Shown here: positions 32,118 to 43,701 of the stretch, in pieces | Layout of the letters: every line of letters begins with the position of its first letter | Position numbering within the stretch: position 1 is the stretch's first letter | Position numbers and translations under genes: made by a program | NCBI GenBank assembly: GCA_028564925.1 | Contig: CM053033.1 | Span: 116,672,752 to 116,736,751, forward strand | From: Lithobates sylvaticus | Lineage: Eukaryota > Chordata > Amphibia > Anura > Ranidae | Direction of reading: 5' to 3' | Length of the DNA stretch: 64,000 nt | Notes under the pieces: model-generated | What the model saw: the letters and a program-made list of their open reading frames with translations, nothing else | The model's database searches: none | What the model was told of the DNA's origin: nothing

Positions 32118-33565
32118 TCCACTCAGAACAGGCCTTGCCTTGGTTGACCGAAGAAGAGTGCACATGCTCAGCGTCATATCCAGAGGTTGTCTTTGGGAAA
32201 TAGACATATAATTGCTGCCAGCATTGCTGCAGAGGTTGAAGGGGTGGGGGGTCAGCCTGTCAGTGCTCAGACCATACACCACACGCTGCATCAAACTGGT
32301 CTGCATTGCTGTCGTCCCAGACGGAAGCCTCTTCTAAAGATGATGTACAAGAAAGCCTGCAAACAGTTTGCTGAAGACAAGCAGACTAAAGGACATGGAA
32401 AAAAAATTGCCGCGCTGCATTATTGATAAGTGCTGTAAACACTAATGACCTATAATGAGAATATATAAACAATCCTCCACCGTATTAGTAAAACCTAATA
32501 ATAAGGAAAATAAATCGTACATCTTGAAACTCTATAGAACGAGCTATAGGTGCTGTAGGTTCAATCTACCATCTATCACCGCTGAATGATGTAGACTAAA
32601 ATGGATTACATATAATGTAAAAAATAACTTTTGATTTGAAATGTGAACATATATATGTGTCCAATAAGTGTCCAATCCACAATTGTGTACCGTGGTTTAA
32701 GACTTTTTATTTTATATATCCAACTCATCTCGAGTTTTGAAATGGCTCTCCTTTTTGGGCCTCCTCTCCAGTCTTAAACCTTTTGGCCTCAAAGTAGACA
32801 TTGAAATAAATGCCCTCATAGATAATGCCTGATGATGAATAATAGCAATGAAATGGAAGGAGAATCCCTTGTGACAATGGACCGATGTACAATACACCTC
32901 GCAGTGAGAATGACCAGATCATCAGGGAATGTAGAGTTCTTTTGTGAGTCTGCCTGGAAGGTGTATTAATTTAAATACTGGGAGGAATGGGACATATATA
33001 AAATATTTACTAATAGGGGGAACTTGTCTACTGATCGCTCCAGTGTTTCCCCTTTTTGCTTGTTACTCCATAAGATATTTGGGGGTATATACAGGGGAAA
33101 AATAAGATCTTAGGTGCTGTTGTATTGTAGTATATACACCTCAGATTTTTATTCAGTTATAAAATAATTTATTTTATTTTAATTTTTATTTATTTTTTCG
33201 TTAAAAAAATTATCTTTAGACCAGAGAAGAGGTCATGCTATTTTATTCCTTATGTGGAAACAGGGTGGGAATAATATTTCCCCCGCTGTCTCCATGGGGG
33301 GTTGTTTAGTGTTATAGTATTATACACACATCCTGGTGCAATGCAAGGATCTGTATTTGTATCAACTGAACGGGTTAATCTCGCTTGGTTTGATCTGACA
33401 AGGAGAGCTGGTTTATTCCTAGACTATATGAAAATGGTGTCTGAGCGAGAGAGAGGCTTGGTTCGGACCCAATGCCATGTAGGACTCCAAAAAAATGGTG
33501 TCCGAATCAGGTTGAGACTTGGTTTAGATTGAATGTTATATAAGTGATGGATCAACATATCACCT

Positions 33566-33607
33566 GTGCCCCAGGAGGATGCAAGGTATTGCGAAACATG
33601 TCGGGCA
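33566..33607 (+). ncRNA. Hammerhead-like motif of PLE-D
   Basis: TGCCC (about 33566-33571) pairs with GGGCA (33603-33607). GCAA-GGTA-TTGC forms stem II and GAAAC follows (33593-33597), then ATGTC. The first core box reads AGGAGGA where CTGANGA is expected, so this copy is probably dead. Confidence 0.42.
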
Positions 33608-34671
33608 GTTTATGTTGATACCATCATGCTCACATTATCCCCATGCACGGGTGTATTATTGTTGTTAAATTTACCAGTTTTTATTTTGTGCAAAAGTGTA
33701 TTTTTTATTTGTGACCTTGAGTAAATTCTTTAGTCCGTTAATGCAATAAATTCCCCCCCTTTTTTAAACGATTTTCACAATTAGAGTCGTTTCTCCCCCC
33801 CCCCCCCCCTTCTCTCACTCGTGGCCAGCCGGCCCTGAGTGTTGAGTCTCTTCACAGGTCTTTCGGAGGAGTCTCTGCACATCACCTTCTGTTAGAGAGA
33901 TCCTAGTGTGGATAGACGCTGTGCAACAGCCAGGATAGGTTTAACCCCCTCTCAATCTTCTATCTGCGATTGCGAGTACGCCAGCGGGAACTTCCGGAGA
34001 ACTTCGGTCGAATTCGGGAACCCCAGCGGCCTGTGAGGAGAAGCGTGGCCGACTACAGGATCTGGGATTACTGAGGAGCCATCCATCCCTGCAGAGGGTT
34101 ATGTCTGCTGGCGCTGACGACTCCGCTACAAAGGGAGTCCACCTTTTCTGGTAAGGATCCATACTTACTTCAGGCAGTGTGACATTCTATTACCTGAGAG
34201 CAAGAAATTGAAACATTGAAATCGGATTGTATGTGTATGAGGACACCCCAGTTAATCAAGGACACTGTGGATACTCTTTGCTGATTGTGGATTTTTTTTT
34301 CTTAGTTTTATTTCTCACCACGGTGCACAATTGTGGATTGGACACTTATTGGACATATATATATGTTCGCATTTCAAATGTTATTTTTTACATTATATGT
34401 AAACCATTTTAGTCTACATCATTCAGCGGTGATAGATGGTAGATTGAACCTACAGCACCTATAGCTCGTCCTATAGAGTTACGAGGTGTACGATTTATTT
34501 TCCTTATTATTAAATTTATTAATACGGTGGAGGATTGTTTATTTATTCTCATTATAGGTCATTAGTGTTTACAGCACTTATCAATAATGCAGCGCAGCAA
34601 TTTTTTATTTTATTGTTCCAATATTTTTCCATATAGGTATTTGATGGTGTTTTGCTGCTGCTTTTTTTCTT

Positions 34672-34876
34672 AAGCCCCATACACACGGTCGGACTTTTTC
34701 ATGGATTCTGTCCGATCGGACAATGTTGTTGAAAAATCAGACCGTGTGTATGCACCATCGGACAGTGTACGTCGGATTGTCCGACGGACAAAGTCTTATC
34801 TCCTGCTGGAAAGATTTGCCGACAGGATCCGACCGACCTGGTCCGCGGATTGTCCGACCGTGTGTATGGGGCTTTA
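34672..34876. mobile_element. Small MITE, ends AAGCCCCATACACACGGTCG
   Basis: 205 bp with about 23-bp perfect inverted ends (the right end reads CGACCGTGTGTATGGGGCTT in outline). The body repeats GTCCGA, CGGACA and TCCGACC words. It lies inside PLE-D and is thus one of the youngest layers in this nest. Confidence 0.78.
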
Positions 34877-34936
34877 CTTTTTCTTTGTTTATATCACTAC
34901 TAGCGCAGTATTTTTTCCATATCTAAGGACATGGAA

Positions 34937-35519
34937 TACTGGAACCATGTCCTGTGGTCTGATGAGACCAAGATAAACTTATTTAGTTCAGATGGTGTCA
35001 AGCGTGTCTTGCCTACAGTGAAGCATGATGCTGGAAGTGTCATGGTCTGGGACTGCATGAGTGCTGCCGGCACTGGGGAGCTACAGTTCATTAAGGGAAC
35101 CATGAATGCCAACATGTACTGTGACATACTGAAGCAGAGCATGATCCCCTCCCTTTGGAGATTGGGCTGCAAGGCAGTATTCCAACATGATAACGGCCCC
35201 AATCACACCTCCAAGAAAACCACTGCCTTTTACCGACCAGAAGCTGAGGGTAAAGGTGGTGGACTGGCCAAGCATGTCTCCAGACCTAAACCCTATTGAA
35301 CATCTGTGGGGCATCTTTAAATGGAAGGTGGAGGAGCGCAAGGTCTCTAACATCCACCAACTCTGTGATGTCTTCATGGAGGAGTGGAAGAGGACTCCAG
35401 TGGCAAGCTGTGAAGCTCTGGTGAACTCCATGCCCAAGAGGGCTAAGACAGTGCTGGAAAATAATAGTGGCCACACAAAATATAGACACTTTATCCCCAA
35501 TTTGGACATTTTCACTTAG
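34937..35519 (+). pseudogene. Tc1 element 2 transposase, catalytic domain
   Basis: WSDETKINLFSSDGVKR has the first catalytic Asp, VFQHDNGPNHTSKK the second, and DWPSMSPDLNPIEHLWG the Glu of the DD34E set. HTKYRHFIPN lies near the end. A short deletion follows DGVKR, the usual WGC motif reads WDC, and a frameshift lies near 35230-35250, between the second and third catalytic residues. Non-functional. Confidence 0.88.
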
Positions 35520-35806
35520 GGGTGTACTCACTTTTGTTGCCAGCAGTTTAGAAATCAATGGCTGTGTGTTGAGTTATGTTGAGGGGACAGCAAATGTACA
35601 CTGTTATACAAGTTGTACACTCACTACTTGACACTTAGTTACAATGTAATTTCTTCAGTTTTGTCATAATTGTTGTAATTAAAAAGCAGTTAAAGTGCAT
35701 TGAAAAAGTATTCATACCCCTTGGAATTTTCAATGTTGTCACATGAAAAGATATAATAAAAATTAACAAAAATGTGAGGAGAGTGCTCACTTTTTTGAGA
35801 TACAAT

Positions 35807-37249
35807 ATATATGTTAAATTACAATGTTGCATTTTGTAAGAATCAATGTGCACTGTAGTCATTCATGTATTGGACAAGGATTTGGCACCAGTCTTTTATG
35901 GTTAAAAGGTGGTGTTGTTTTATTCCATAAATCTCTGTCAATCTCAATATATTTGATTAAGTATACATTTCTTATAGCCAGCAAGGTACACCAGATGGGG
36001 ACAGCAAATGACAGGGCATAAGGCAAGCAATTGCCATATTATATTAACATGAAACATATTAAAATTTATTTCATAATAACACTAGACATCATAATCTGAT
36101 TACACCTTTACTATGATCACAGATGGGCGGGTGAGAATTAGGGCAGATACCTCCCATATTTGGAACCAACCAATCACGAAATAGTAAACATGAGGAGAGG
36201 GAGGTAACGATCCAACAATTACATTGCACCCTACAAAAGGAGAAACATACTTGATTGAAGGGACTGAGGACCACAGATCCACATGATTACAAACACTCTC
36301 TGGACAAACATAAGCTTGGTAATAACTGACCACTCCCCATCTCGTTGGACGTTGCTGTTGGGACGGATCAAATATACATCCTTTCCTTTTAAACAGTGGT
36401 GAGATATTGACCATATAAATATTGTTTAACTTTTTCTTCCCAAAATGATAGGAATCGTATTTTACCGTTTTATATTTCAATCTTATCAAGTACTGTGCGA
36501 AGGGTAGTTTAGTATTTAATAATTGTCCCACATTATTTGTCTTGCCATGTGTTAAAGCCGTGTGTGGGTGAAATTAAGATCAACCTGTATTGCAACTAAT
36601 TTGGCTATTGTGGACCCAGGGAAATTATTTATTGTCCAATCCAGTCTGGTAGCCCTGTTAAGTTAAGACTTCTTTCAAATTGATAATATCTATCTGTTGG
36701 CTCTTCAAGACATATTTTCGACCTTTCTTCCGGCTGGAGAAAGTCCGAAAATTGTCTTCCGAGCGGCAAGAGATATTGAGTTTTTGAATTTAAGGCTCGG
36801 TTAACCACACCCTTTTTAACATAGTCGATTAGGGCTGCCCTAGGGTTATTTGTCAAATATTAAGGAAAATTGTTTTATTGTTGCGTTGATGTCTTTGGTA
36901 ATGTGAATGAAATATTAATCACCAGAAATTCCGGTTTTGTATGAAGTTGTATAATTATACTTGTAAATTAATAAAATGTATTTACTTAATAATTTAATTG
37001 AGAGATATTTATACATTGGTAAGTATTCCCCATAGATTAATGAACTCAGGAAATTATTGTGGTAGGTTACTGATTGTCTGAACAAAGTTCACATTTTTTT
37101 TTTTTTTTATTAAATTGCTGTAACTGGCTGGAGGCGCTGTAAATTCACTGTACTTACATTCAGACACTACCCTTTTATTTATAATTTACCATTCGCCAAA
37201 ACACTAAATTCCATTTAAATAAAATTCCCCATATTTATTATCATTAACA
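35807..37249. other. Unclassified filler of the Tc1 nest, with open minus-strand stretches
   Basis: Minus-strand stretches at 36100-36531 and 36629-36856 stay open for 143 and 75 codons (for example KTQYLLPLGRQFSDFLQPEE and PTRWGVVSYYQAYVCPE). I do not recognise them and cannot assign a family. A T run lies at 37096-37110. There are no terminal repeats or duplications I can identify. Confidence 0.3.
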
Positions 37250-37913
37250 TTCCATACCACACTTACAACAGTCCTGTGGACAGATTCTCCCACCTGAACT
37301 GTGGATCTCTGCAGTTCCTCCAGAGGTTCCATGGTCCACTTGGCTGCTTATTTGACTAATGCTCTCCTTGCCTGTCAGTTTAGGGGGATGGCCATGTCTT
37401 AGTATGATGGATTGAACAGTGCTCCGTGAGATGTTCAAATCGTGGGACATTTTTTATAACCTAACCCTGCTTTGAACTTCTCCATAACTTTATCCCTGAC
37501 CTGTCTGGTGTGTTTCTTGGCCTTCATGTTGCTGTTTGTTCACTAAGGTTCTCTAAAAAACCTCTGAGGGCTTCACAGAACAGCTGTACTTATACTGAGA
37601 TTAAATTACACACAGGTGGACTCTATTTACTAATTAAGTGACTTCTGAAGGCAATTGGTTCCACTAGATTTTAGTTAGGGGTATCAGAGTAAAGGGGGCT
37701 GAAAACAAATGCACGCCACACTTTTCAGATATTTATTTGTAAAAAAAATTTGAAAACCATTTATTATTTTCCTTTCATTGACAATTACTGTATGTGCCAC
37801 GTTGTGTTGGTCTATTACGTACAATCACAATAAAATACATTTATGTTTTTGGATGTAACATGACAAAATGTGTAAAATTTCAAGGGGTGTGAATACTTTT
37901 TCAAGGCACTTTA

Positions 37914-39312
37914 GCTGCTTTTTCATTACAACAATTATGATGTTCATTTATTTGTTATATTTATTGTTTTTCACAGTTTCTTATGTTAAAAATGATTCTG
38001 TTTTTCAGTCAGTCAGGGGTGATTTCTTAAATGATCTGAAAACTTTTTCACTGCTTAGGACCTGTTGTGGTCACCCTGTCTTGATATGCTTTACAGTGAT
38101 TGGTGGATTGTGGCCTGACCATTTAGATGTAATAGTTGTACTATATGACAGTAGCACAAAATAACTAATGATGATGAATCAGCTCATTTGAACCAGGATC
38201 CATAGTGAATCAGGTTGATTTGTTATTGGATATTTTCTGCTGTTGTTAATTTTCTCTGCATAGGAACCTGATCTGCTTATGAACTTGTAAATGGGGCCCT
38301 CTTACTCCTTACTTACTTACTGCCATTGCACAGTTCAGAAGGGGGTCCTTGATCTACCTGTGCTCAACTATATTAGTGTCAATTGTGACATAAGGTAATT
38401 TTACCTATCTCTAAGTCCATGTGCTGTCATCACAATAAACAGCCATCTATGGGCTTCCAGTCATGGCAGGTGGATGGGGTTATAAAAGTGTATTTGTAAG
38501 GTAGTTCAAAGTACAAACAAACCAACATTTTTACCAGCACGCTCACCGGTTTTATTTAGCAAAGCTGGTCCAAATAACCCTTTACCAGTTCACATTATGT
38601 CCACTGCAAAAAATACACCAGCAAATCAGATGTTAGGGCTGGATACGCTGGACTGCTGGCAGACCAAATCCTTAGGTTTTGCTCATCACTAAATTTGACT
38701 ATGCCCCAAGGCATGGTTTAGCTAGTATTCTGCGACACTTATCGTGTGTCCACATCTTGAATTATTGGATTACATTATGTCTTTGTGATGACATCTTACT
38801 TACGGTAACTACAACTTGTTATTTTCAGGCTTGTAAAGTGGTACAATCCAGTTTACCTACAGATTCTGTCTAGGTTAGTTGATTTAGTGGTTAGCAAGAC
38901 CCCTCTCTTCTTCTTGTGCTCTCAGTTAGTTTCCAGCCTTCATAGTGGGCACAAGGTGTAAGAAGATCATTGTCCACTTTGATATGACCAGTTAACATCC
39001 AGGTACTTCATTTAAAAAAATAAAACTACGTTGCATTAAACTGCCATACCTTACTGGAGAGCTGAGCTGTCTTTGGAGGGAACTTCTAGACCAAGATCTA
39101 AGGTTATGTCAATGCATAAAGTGGAACTTGAAAGAGGACAACTAGCAAATGACAGGTAATATCCAGACCTACAGCTTCCAGCTCTAAAGCTGTGGATTAA
39201 AATACACATTGATGTTCCCCGCAAAAGTTCTAATATTTTGGGAGAGTGTCACTGTGGGCCCATCAGAAGTCTCTTTAAGCACTGCAAATGTGTGTAGATC
39301 TGACGTTCTTCA
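37914..39312. other. No gene or clear repeat recognised
   Basis: Mixed composition with no long frame. The first 30 bases also occur inverted at 35664-35690. This may be single-copy host sequence. Confidence 0.35.
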
Positions 39313-39806
39313 GAGCTGCCTTTTTCAACTAGGGTGCCTTGGCAAAATCCCTACAAATTGCCCAAAAATTGTATACAAGCCAGCGAGTGGATGAAACCTG
39401 CCTTTTAGTTACACAAAGCCACAAGTTTTCATTGTGCACCATTACAACCACCTAGCTGTCAGCATCCTAATAACTAATGACATCATTGGTTGATAAGGAA
39501 GACATCAGGCACCAGCACAGCATCCCTTTTTTCCCTCCCTTGCCCCTCTCAGTCAGCACTGGGGTCACATTAGCTGAGTGAGGGAGAAAATAAACATTGG
39601 AATACCAGTCATTGCCAGTGTGCAAAGTTGTGTTTTTCTTTGGAACAATAAATTGCCTCTAACATTGTGTGTCCTACACATGTAGATGTTGCTGCATTAT
39701 GTAAAACTATTACTTTAGTCTATAACATTTTAGAATGGGGTGCCCCAAGATTGAGCAGCATTTTAAAGGGTGCCTTGACTAAAAAAAAAAGTTGAGAAAC
39801 ACTGCT
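39313..39806. repeat. Old MITE-like repeat (TTCAACT ... AGTTGAGAAA)
   Basis: TTTTTCAACTAGGGTGCCTT at the left is answered by AGGGTGCCTTGACTAAAAAA and AGTTGAGAAAC at the right, a diverged inverted pair recalling a frog repeat with TTTCTCAACCAGGG ends. No coding content. Old by its divergence. Confidence 0.5.
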
Positions 39807-40380
39807 TTAGAGTAATGCAGTGGCAGGTCAACAACCTTTTGTACCTGGCAGAGGCTGGAACCTGGCGAAAATGAAACCACTGGCTGTGAACGCAGTTCAC
39901 CATAACAATTTGCATTTTAATCTCTTTAAAAAACAACTCCAACCGCCTCCAGGAATTCAGAGTGCTAATCCGCTAAAACAACACTGACTTTATGGATCTG
40001 ATGACAGAGCTTTGTATGCAGTGCTGCAGTATTATAATGACAAAAGGTCAAAATACTATGCAATTCCATCAATATACAGCTCTATTTATATTTCTGGCTA
40101 TCACTGAAAGAGATTTCTGAACTGTTTAAGTCTGCCCCGTCTGCCTGGTAATCTTAGAATACGAGCAGATATGTTCTTAATTTCCGGTATTCTGGCTCCT
40201 CATTCTATTTGGAATGTGAAATCTTCTGTACGCCTCCCAAAAAATTGCCAGTAGAAGTTCAGATTTACTATGGCTACAGAGGATAGCCCTGTGATTTACA
40301 ATGTTGTCTTCATCTGTGAAATGTTTATAGCAGTAAATCTTTGGGTGGCCCAATATTCTCAGGCAATATACCTGAATACA
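39807..40380. other. No feature recognised
   Basis: Unique-looking sequence up to the left end of Tc1 element 3. Confidence 0.35.
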
Positions 40381-40456
40381 CACTCACCAGCCACTTTACT
40401 AGGTACACCTTGCTAGTACCATGTTTGACCCCCCTTTGCCTTCAGAACTGCCTTAA

Positions 40457-40699
40457 TTATTTGTGGCATAGATTCAACAAGGTGCTGGAAACGTTCCTCA
40501 GAGGTTTTGGTCCATATTGAGATGATAGCATCACGCAGTTGCTCCGTTCCACCACATTCCAAAGGTGCTTTATTGGATTGAGATTTGGAGACTGTGAAGG
40601 CCATTGGAGGACAGTGATCTCTTTGTCATGTTCAAGAAACCAGTGGTGACATGATTTGAGCTTTGTGACATGGTGCATTATCCTGCTGGAAGTAGCCAT
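40457..40699 (-). pseudogene. Tc1 element 3 transposase, C-terminal part
   Basis: Reads CHHWFLEHDKEITVLQWPSQ, then SPNLNPIKHLWNVVER, the WPSQSPDLNPIEHLW block with the third catalytic position altered (IKHLW, so the Glu is replaced). Downstream LRNVSSTLLNLCHK and the VESMPQIIKAVLKAKGG block follow in another frame. Confidence 0.8.
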
Positions 40700-41217
40700 C
40701 AGAACATGGGTACACTGTAGTTATAAAGGGATAGACATGCTCAGCAACAATACTCAGGTACCCAGGTAGGCCCTTGCATTTGAATGATGCTCAATTGGTA
40801 CTAAGGGGCCCAAAGTTTGCCAAGAAAATATCCCCCACACCATTACACCACCACCACCAGCCTGAACTGTTGATACAAAGCAGGATGGAAAGAGTGATAA
40901 ATGTATCCTCTAACAGAGTGGTACTGTGGATACAGAAATAGATAACAATGTGCCACGTCCTGAAATATGAAACAAAATATAGAAGGGACTATGGACTTTT
41001 TAGGCACCATAACACAATAATTTTTATGAGTAAAGCAAATTTATTCAGTATATCCATATACAACGTTTACACATATTACCGCTACTGTAGCCTGACAATA
41101 TTACAATTGGAAGCTATGAACAAACTAGGTTGTAAAAAATTCTATAGTTGGGTTGAATATCCAACGGAGAGGTGGAAATACAGTATTTGCGGTAAGGTCA
41201 TAATGTTCGAGAAGAAT

Positions 41218-41258
41218 GGCTCAACATGTTTCGCGTGTATGCACGATTCTTCTGGAGC
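41218..41258 (-). ncRNA. Hammerhead-like motif of PLE-E (left arm)
   Basis: On the minus strand GCTC and GAGC flank the motif as stem I, CGTG-CATA-CACG forms stem II, and CGAAACATG follows. The first box reads CCAGAAGAA in place of CTGANGA. The matching copy in the right arm is split by the insertion at 42102. Confidence 0.4.
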
Positions 41259-42101
41259 TTAAAGTTTATAGCTAACGGAAAGTAGAGAAAACAAAATAAA
41301 TATAATATATAAAAATAATAATTACAAGAGATACAAGAGTAATTAATTACTTGAAAAATATGCAAAATCAATTATCGATCAGTTCAGGTGTGTTCTGGAC
41401 AGTATAAATCAATCAGCCATCCTGCAGCAAGAGGAAAGGATCAAAGCACTATGGGGGCGTGCATAACATAATAAACATAAGCAAAAAGCATGTTCAACGG
41501 GTGGTGTGAATAAAATACTTGACTAAGTCACAATTATAACCAATAAATTGACTTACTGGATAATTTTGTAGAGATGTATATATTTAATAAACCCCACAGT
41601 CGGGGGCCAATAGGTAAAATACCCGGGACCATAGACTGGCAGAGACGCTGGAAAATATGGGAATATTTGGTAATGAAAGAGAGTAGATGTCATTACCTGG
41701 ATGCCAAAATAATGCCTAAAAAAAGAGAAATTTTATAAAGTAAAATAAAGTATGCACCGTTGTTCATATACAATGGGAAAATGATCTTATTTAGATATAG
41801 AATCCCAAATGCAAATAATATAGTAATTATTAAGGGGCTCACCAAGTAAGACAGCAGAGTGACAACAATGTTTGTGACCCTTTCAATCTCTCTGTATCTC
41901 TTTCCTCTTGCTGCAGGATGGCTGATTGATTTATACTGTCCAGAACACACCTGAACTGATCAAAAATAGATTTTTCATATTTTTCAAGTAATTAATTACT
42001 CTTGTATCTCTTGTAATTATTATTTTTTTATATTTTTTTAAAATTTTGTTTTCTCTACGTTTCGCTAGCTATAAAGTTTAAGCTCCAGAAGAACTGTGCA
42101 T

Positions 42102-42943
42102 GACCTGTGTAGCCTATATAAACCCCCCAGGCTGATACAGCCCATAATACCCTTTACTTCACCTGAAATGATAGACCACACCATGTTTTGGAGTAAATGG
42201 CCGACAACGGCCTTTTATTTAAACATAACTCCAATTTTAAATATATAAATAACATAAACACATAACCATAATGATAATAAATTATCAACACATAACCCAA
42301 CTGTAAACAATCAGTTACCCTATTTGTTGGTCAGTGACGTAGCTAGTACCAAAAACGGCATATATATAAATCGCTACATAAATATATATGAACACCAGGG
42401 GGCACTGCGGGATTAACCGAACCAACTGGCCTCCACTTGTACCGCCCGGAGACAACCCTTACCCGCAGTGCAACAAGAGTAATCACCAAAATAAATTTGG
42501 TGTACTACCGGAGGGGCCATCTACTGATGAGCCCCCCACAAAACCGGAGGGGCCATCTACAGATGAGCCCCCCACACACCGGAGGGGCCATCTAATGATG
42601 AGCCCCCCACACACTTACCAACTACGTCACTGCTGCCGTCACTGACCAACAAACCAAGACACCACCACCCCTTGTCTCCATTCCGTCCACTGCTTCCAAA
42701 CCTGAAACGATAACAAAAACATTAACACCTCCAACATTATCGCCTTAAATTAAGGGAGGGTGGGTGGGAAAATTCCTCGTGTCTTTCTTCCTCCTGACTG
42801 ACCCCTTCCGGCCACGCCCCCTATTTATAATGCCTCGCCCCCCTGCCGCTATTGGCCGGCCTGCCTCGGCCACACCCCCCAGAATTACTCCCTGTGTGTG
42901 ATAGACACCCAGTCATGCCCGGCCCTCCTCTACCATTCCCATG
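42102..42943 (-). repeat. Unclassified repeat family X, copy 1
   Basis: Exact 8-bp direct repeats CTGTGCAT flank it (42094-42101, 42944-42951). On the minus strand it has a TATA-like box (ATTATAAATAGG, about 42825-42836) and further on AAATAAAAGGCCG (about 42213-42225), a polyadenylation-like word. It also carries three tandem copies of a 35-bp unit ACCGGAGGGGCCATCTA (42509-42611). It shares GAGACCACACCRT/GATAGACCACACCATG and CAGC-GCC-TTTATTTAA words with copies at 44480 and 51930. It may be LTR-derived; class unresolved. Confidence 0.5.
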
Positions 42944-43285
42944 CTGTGCATTTTCGATCCGGCCCTCTCTTACTCGTGAAACATGTTGAGCCATTCTTCT
43001 CGAACATTATGACCTTACCGCAAATACTGTATTTCCACCTCTCCGTTGGATATTCAACCCAACTATGGAATTTTTTACAACCTAGTTTGTTCATAGCTTC
43101 CAATTGTATTATGGCCAGACTACATTAGCAGTAATATGTGTAAATGTTGTATATGGATTTAACTGTTGTTGGCGGAAATTTTAAAGTTGTGTATGAACTT
43201 TTTTATACTAAATAAATTTGCTTTACTCATAAAAATGATTGTGTTATGGTGCCTAAAAAGTCCATAGTCCCTTCTATATTTTGTT

Positions 43286-43551
43286 ACAAGGCAGGATGGA
43301 TCCATACTTTCATGTGATTTACACCAAATCCTGACCCTACATTCTGAATGCTGTAGCTGAATTCGAGACTCATCAGACCAGGCAATGTTTTTCCAATCTT
43401 CAATTGTGCAATTTTGGTAAGGCTGTGCGAATTGTAGCCTCAGTTTCCTGTTCTTAGCTGACAGGAGTGGCACACGGTGTGGTTTTCTACTGCTGTAGCC
43501 CATTTGCTTCAAGGTTCGATGTGTTGTGTGTTCAGAGATGGTATTCTGCAT
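43286..43551 (-). pseudogene. Tc1 element 3 transposase, N-terminal and first catalytic part
   Basis: Reads SEHTTHRTLKQMGYSSRKPH, RVPLLSAKNRKLRLQFA, then WKNIAWSDESRIQLQHSECR with the first catalytic Asp. The frame runs on into PLE-E after MDPSCL, so the natural continuation is the piece at 40875 and below. The helix-turn-helix portion lies farther right, before the MITE. Confidence 0.82.
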
Positions 43552-43701
43552 ACCTTGGTTGTAATCTGTTGTTGCCTTTCTATCATCTCAAATCAGTCTG
43601 CCCATTCTCCTCTGACCTCTGACATCAACAAGGCATTTTCGTCCACACAACTGCTGTTCACTGGATATTTTCTCTTTTTCGGACCATTCTCTGTAAACCT
43701 T

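Larger units (their letters stand above)
32401..34924. mobile_element. PLE-D: Penelope-like remnant with inverted terminal repeats
   Basis: Flanked by AAGGACATGGAA (32389-32400, 34925-34936), a 12-bp duplication in the transposase of Tc1 element 2. The outer 290 bases are inverted copies: TGCATTATTGATAAGTGCTG at 32417 against CAGCACTTATCAATAATGCA at 34572. The middle is non-coding, with a hammerhead-like motif (33566-33607), a C run (33796-33809) and CTTTTCTGGTAAGGATCC (about 34143), a splice-donor-like word. It has no RT or nuclease. A small MITE lies in the right part. Confidence 0.72.
32118..35806 (+). mobile_element. Tc1-like element 2 (5'-truncated), split by PLE-D
   Basis: Left part 32118-32400 gives transposase DNA-binding-domain fragments (NRHIIAASIAAEVEGVGGQP). 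Right part 34937-35806 gives the catalytic domain and the end TGTTGTCACATGAAAAGAT, GTGCTCACTTTTTTGAGATA. This family is very common in teleosts and lampreys as well as frogs, and horizontal transfer has been proposed for it. The 5' terminal repeat and promoter are missing: the element begins abruptly beside PLE-C. An unrelated segment at 35664-35730 matches the boundary of Tc1 element 1 (see findings). Confidence 0.85.
30533..37911 (-). mobile_element. Tc1-like element 1, split by a 6-kb nest of insertions
   Basis: Both termini are present: CAGTGCCTTAAAAAAGTATT at the left and AATACTTTTTCAAGGCACT at the right, with TA on each side (30531-30532, 37912-37913). The left part (30533-31160) holds the transposase C-terminal half. 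The right part (37250-37911) holds the N-terminal region and 5' end. Compared with the remembered family sequence, a few hundred bases around the first catalytic Asp are missing where the nest (31178-37249) sits, so insertion was accompanied by deletion. Confidence 0.85.
40890..43285. mobile_element. PLE-E: palindromic Penelope-like remnant in Tc1 element 3
   Basis: Flanked by a 15-bp duplication ACAARGCAGGATGGA (40875-40889, 43286-43300; one difference). Arms of about 480 bp are inverted copies: 40976-41460 against 43285-42944 plus 42101-41895. For example GACTATGGACTTTTTAGGCA at 40988 is answered by TGCCTAAAAAGTCCATAGTC at 43252. The right arm is split by an 842-bp repeat (42102-42943). The centre (41460-41895) is non-coding. 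No RT is left. Confidence 0.8.

Noticed and set aside
30728-37911. A spliced host gene with Tc1-derived exons
   Set aside because: The two Tc1 halves are separated by identifiable insertions with target duplications, and the coding pieces carry stops and deletions, so decay explains the layout better than exaptation.
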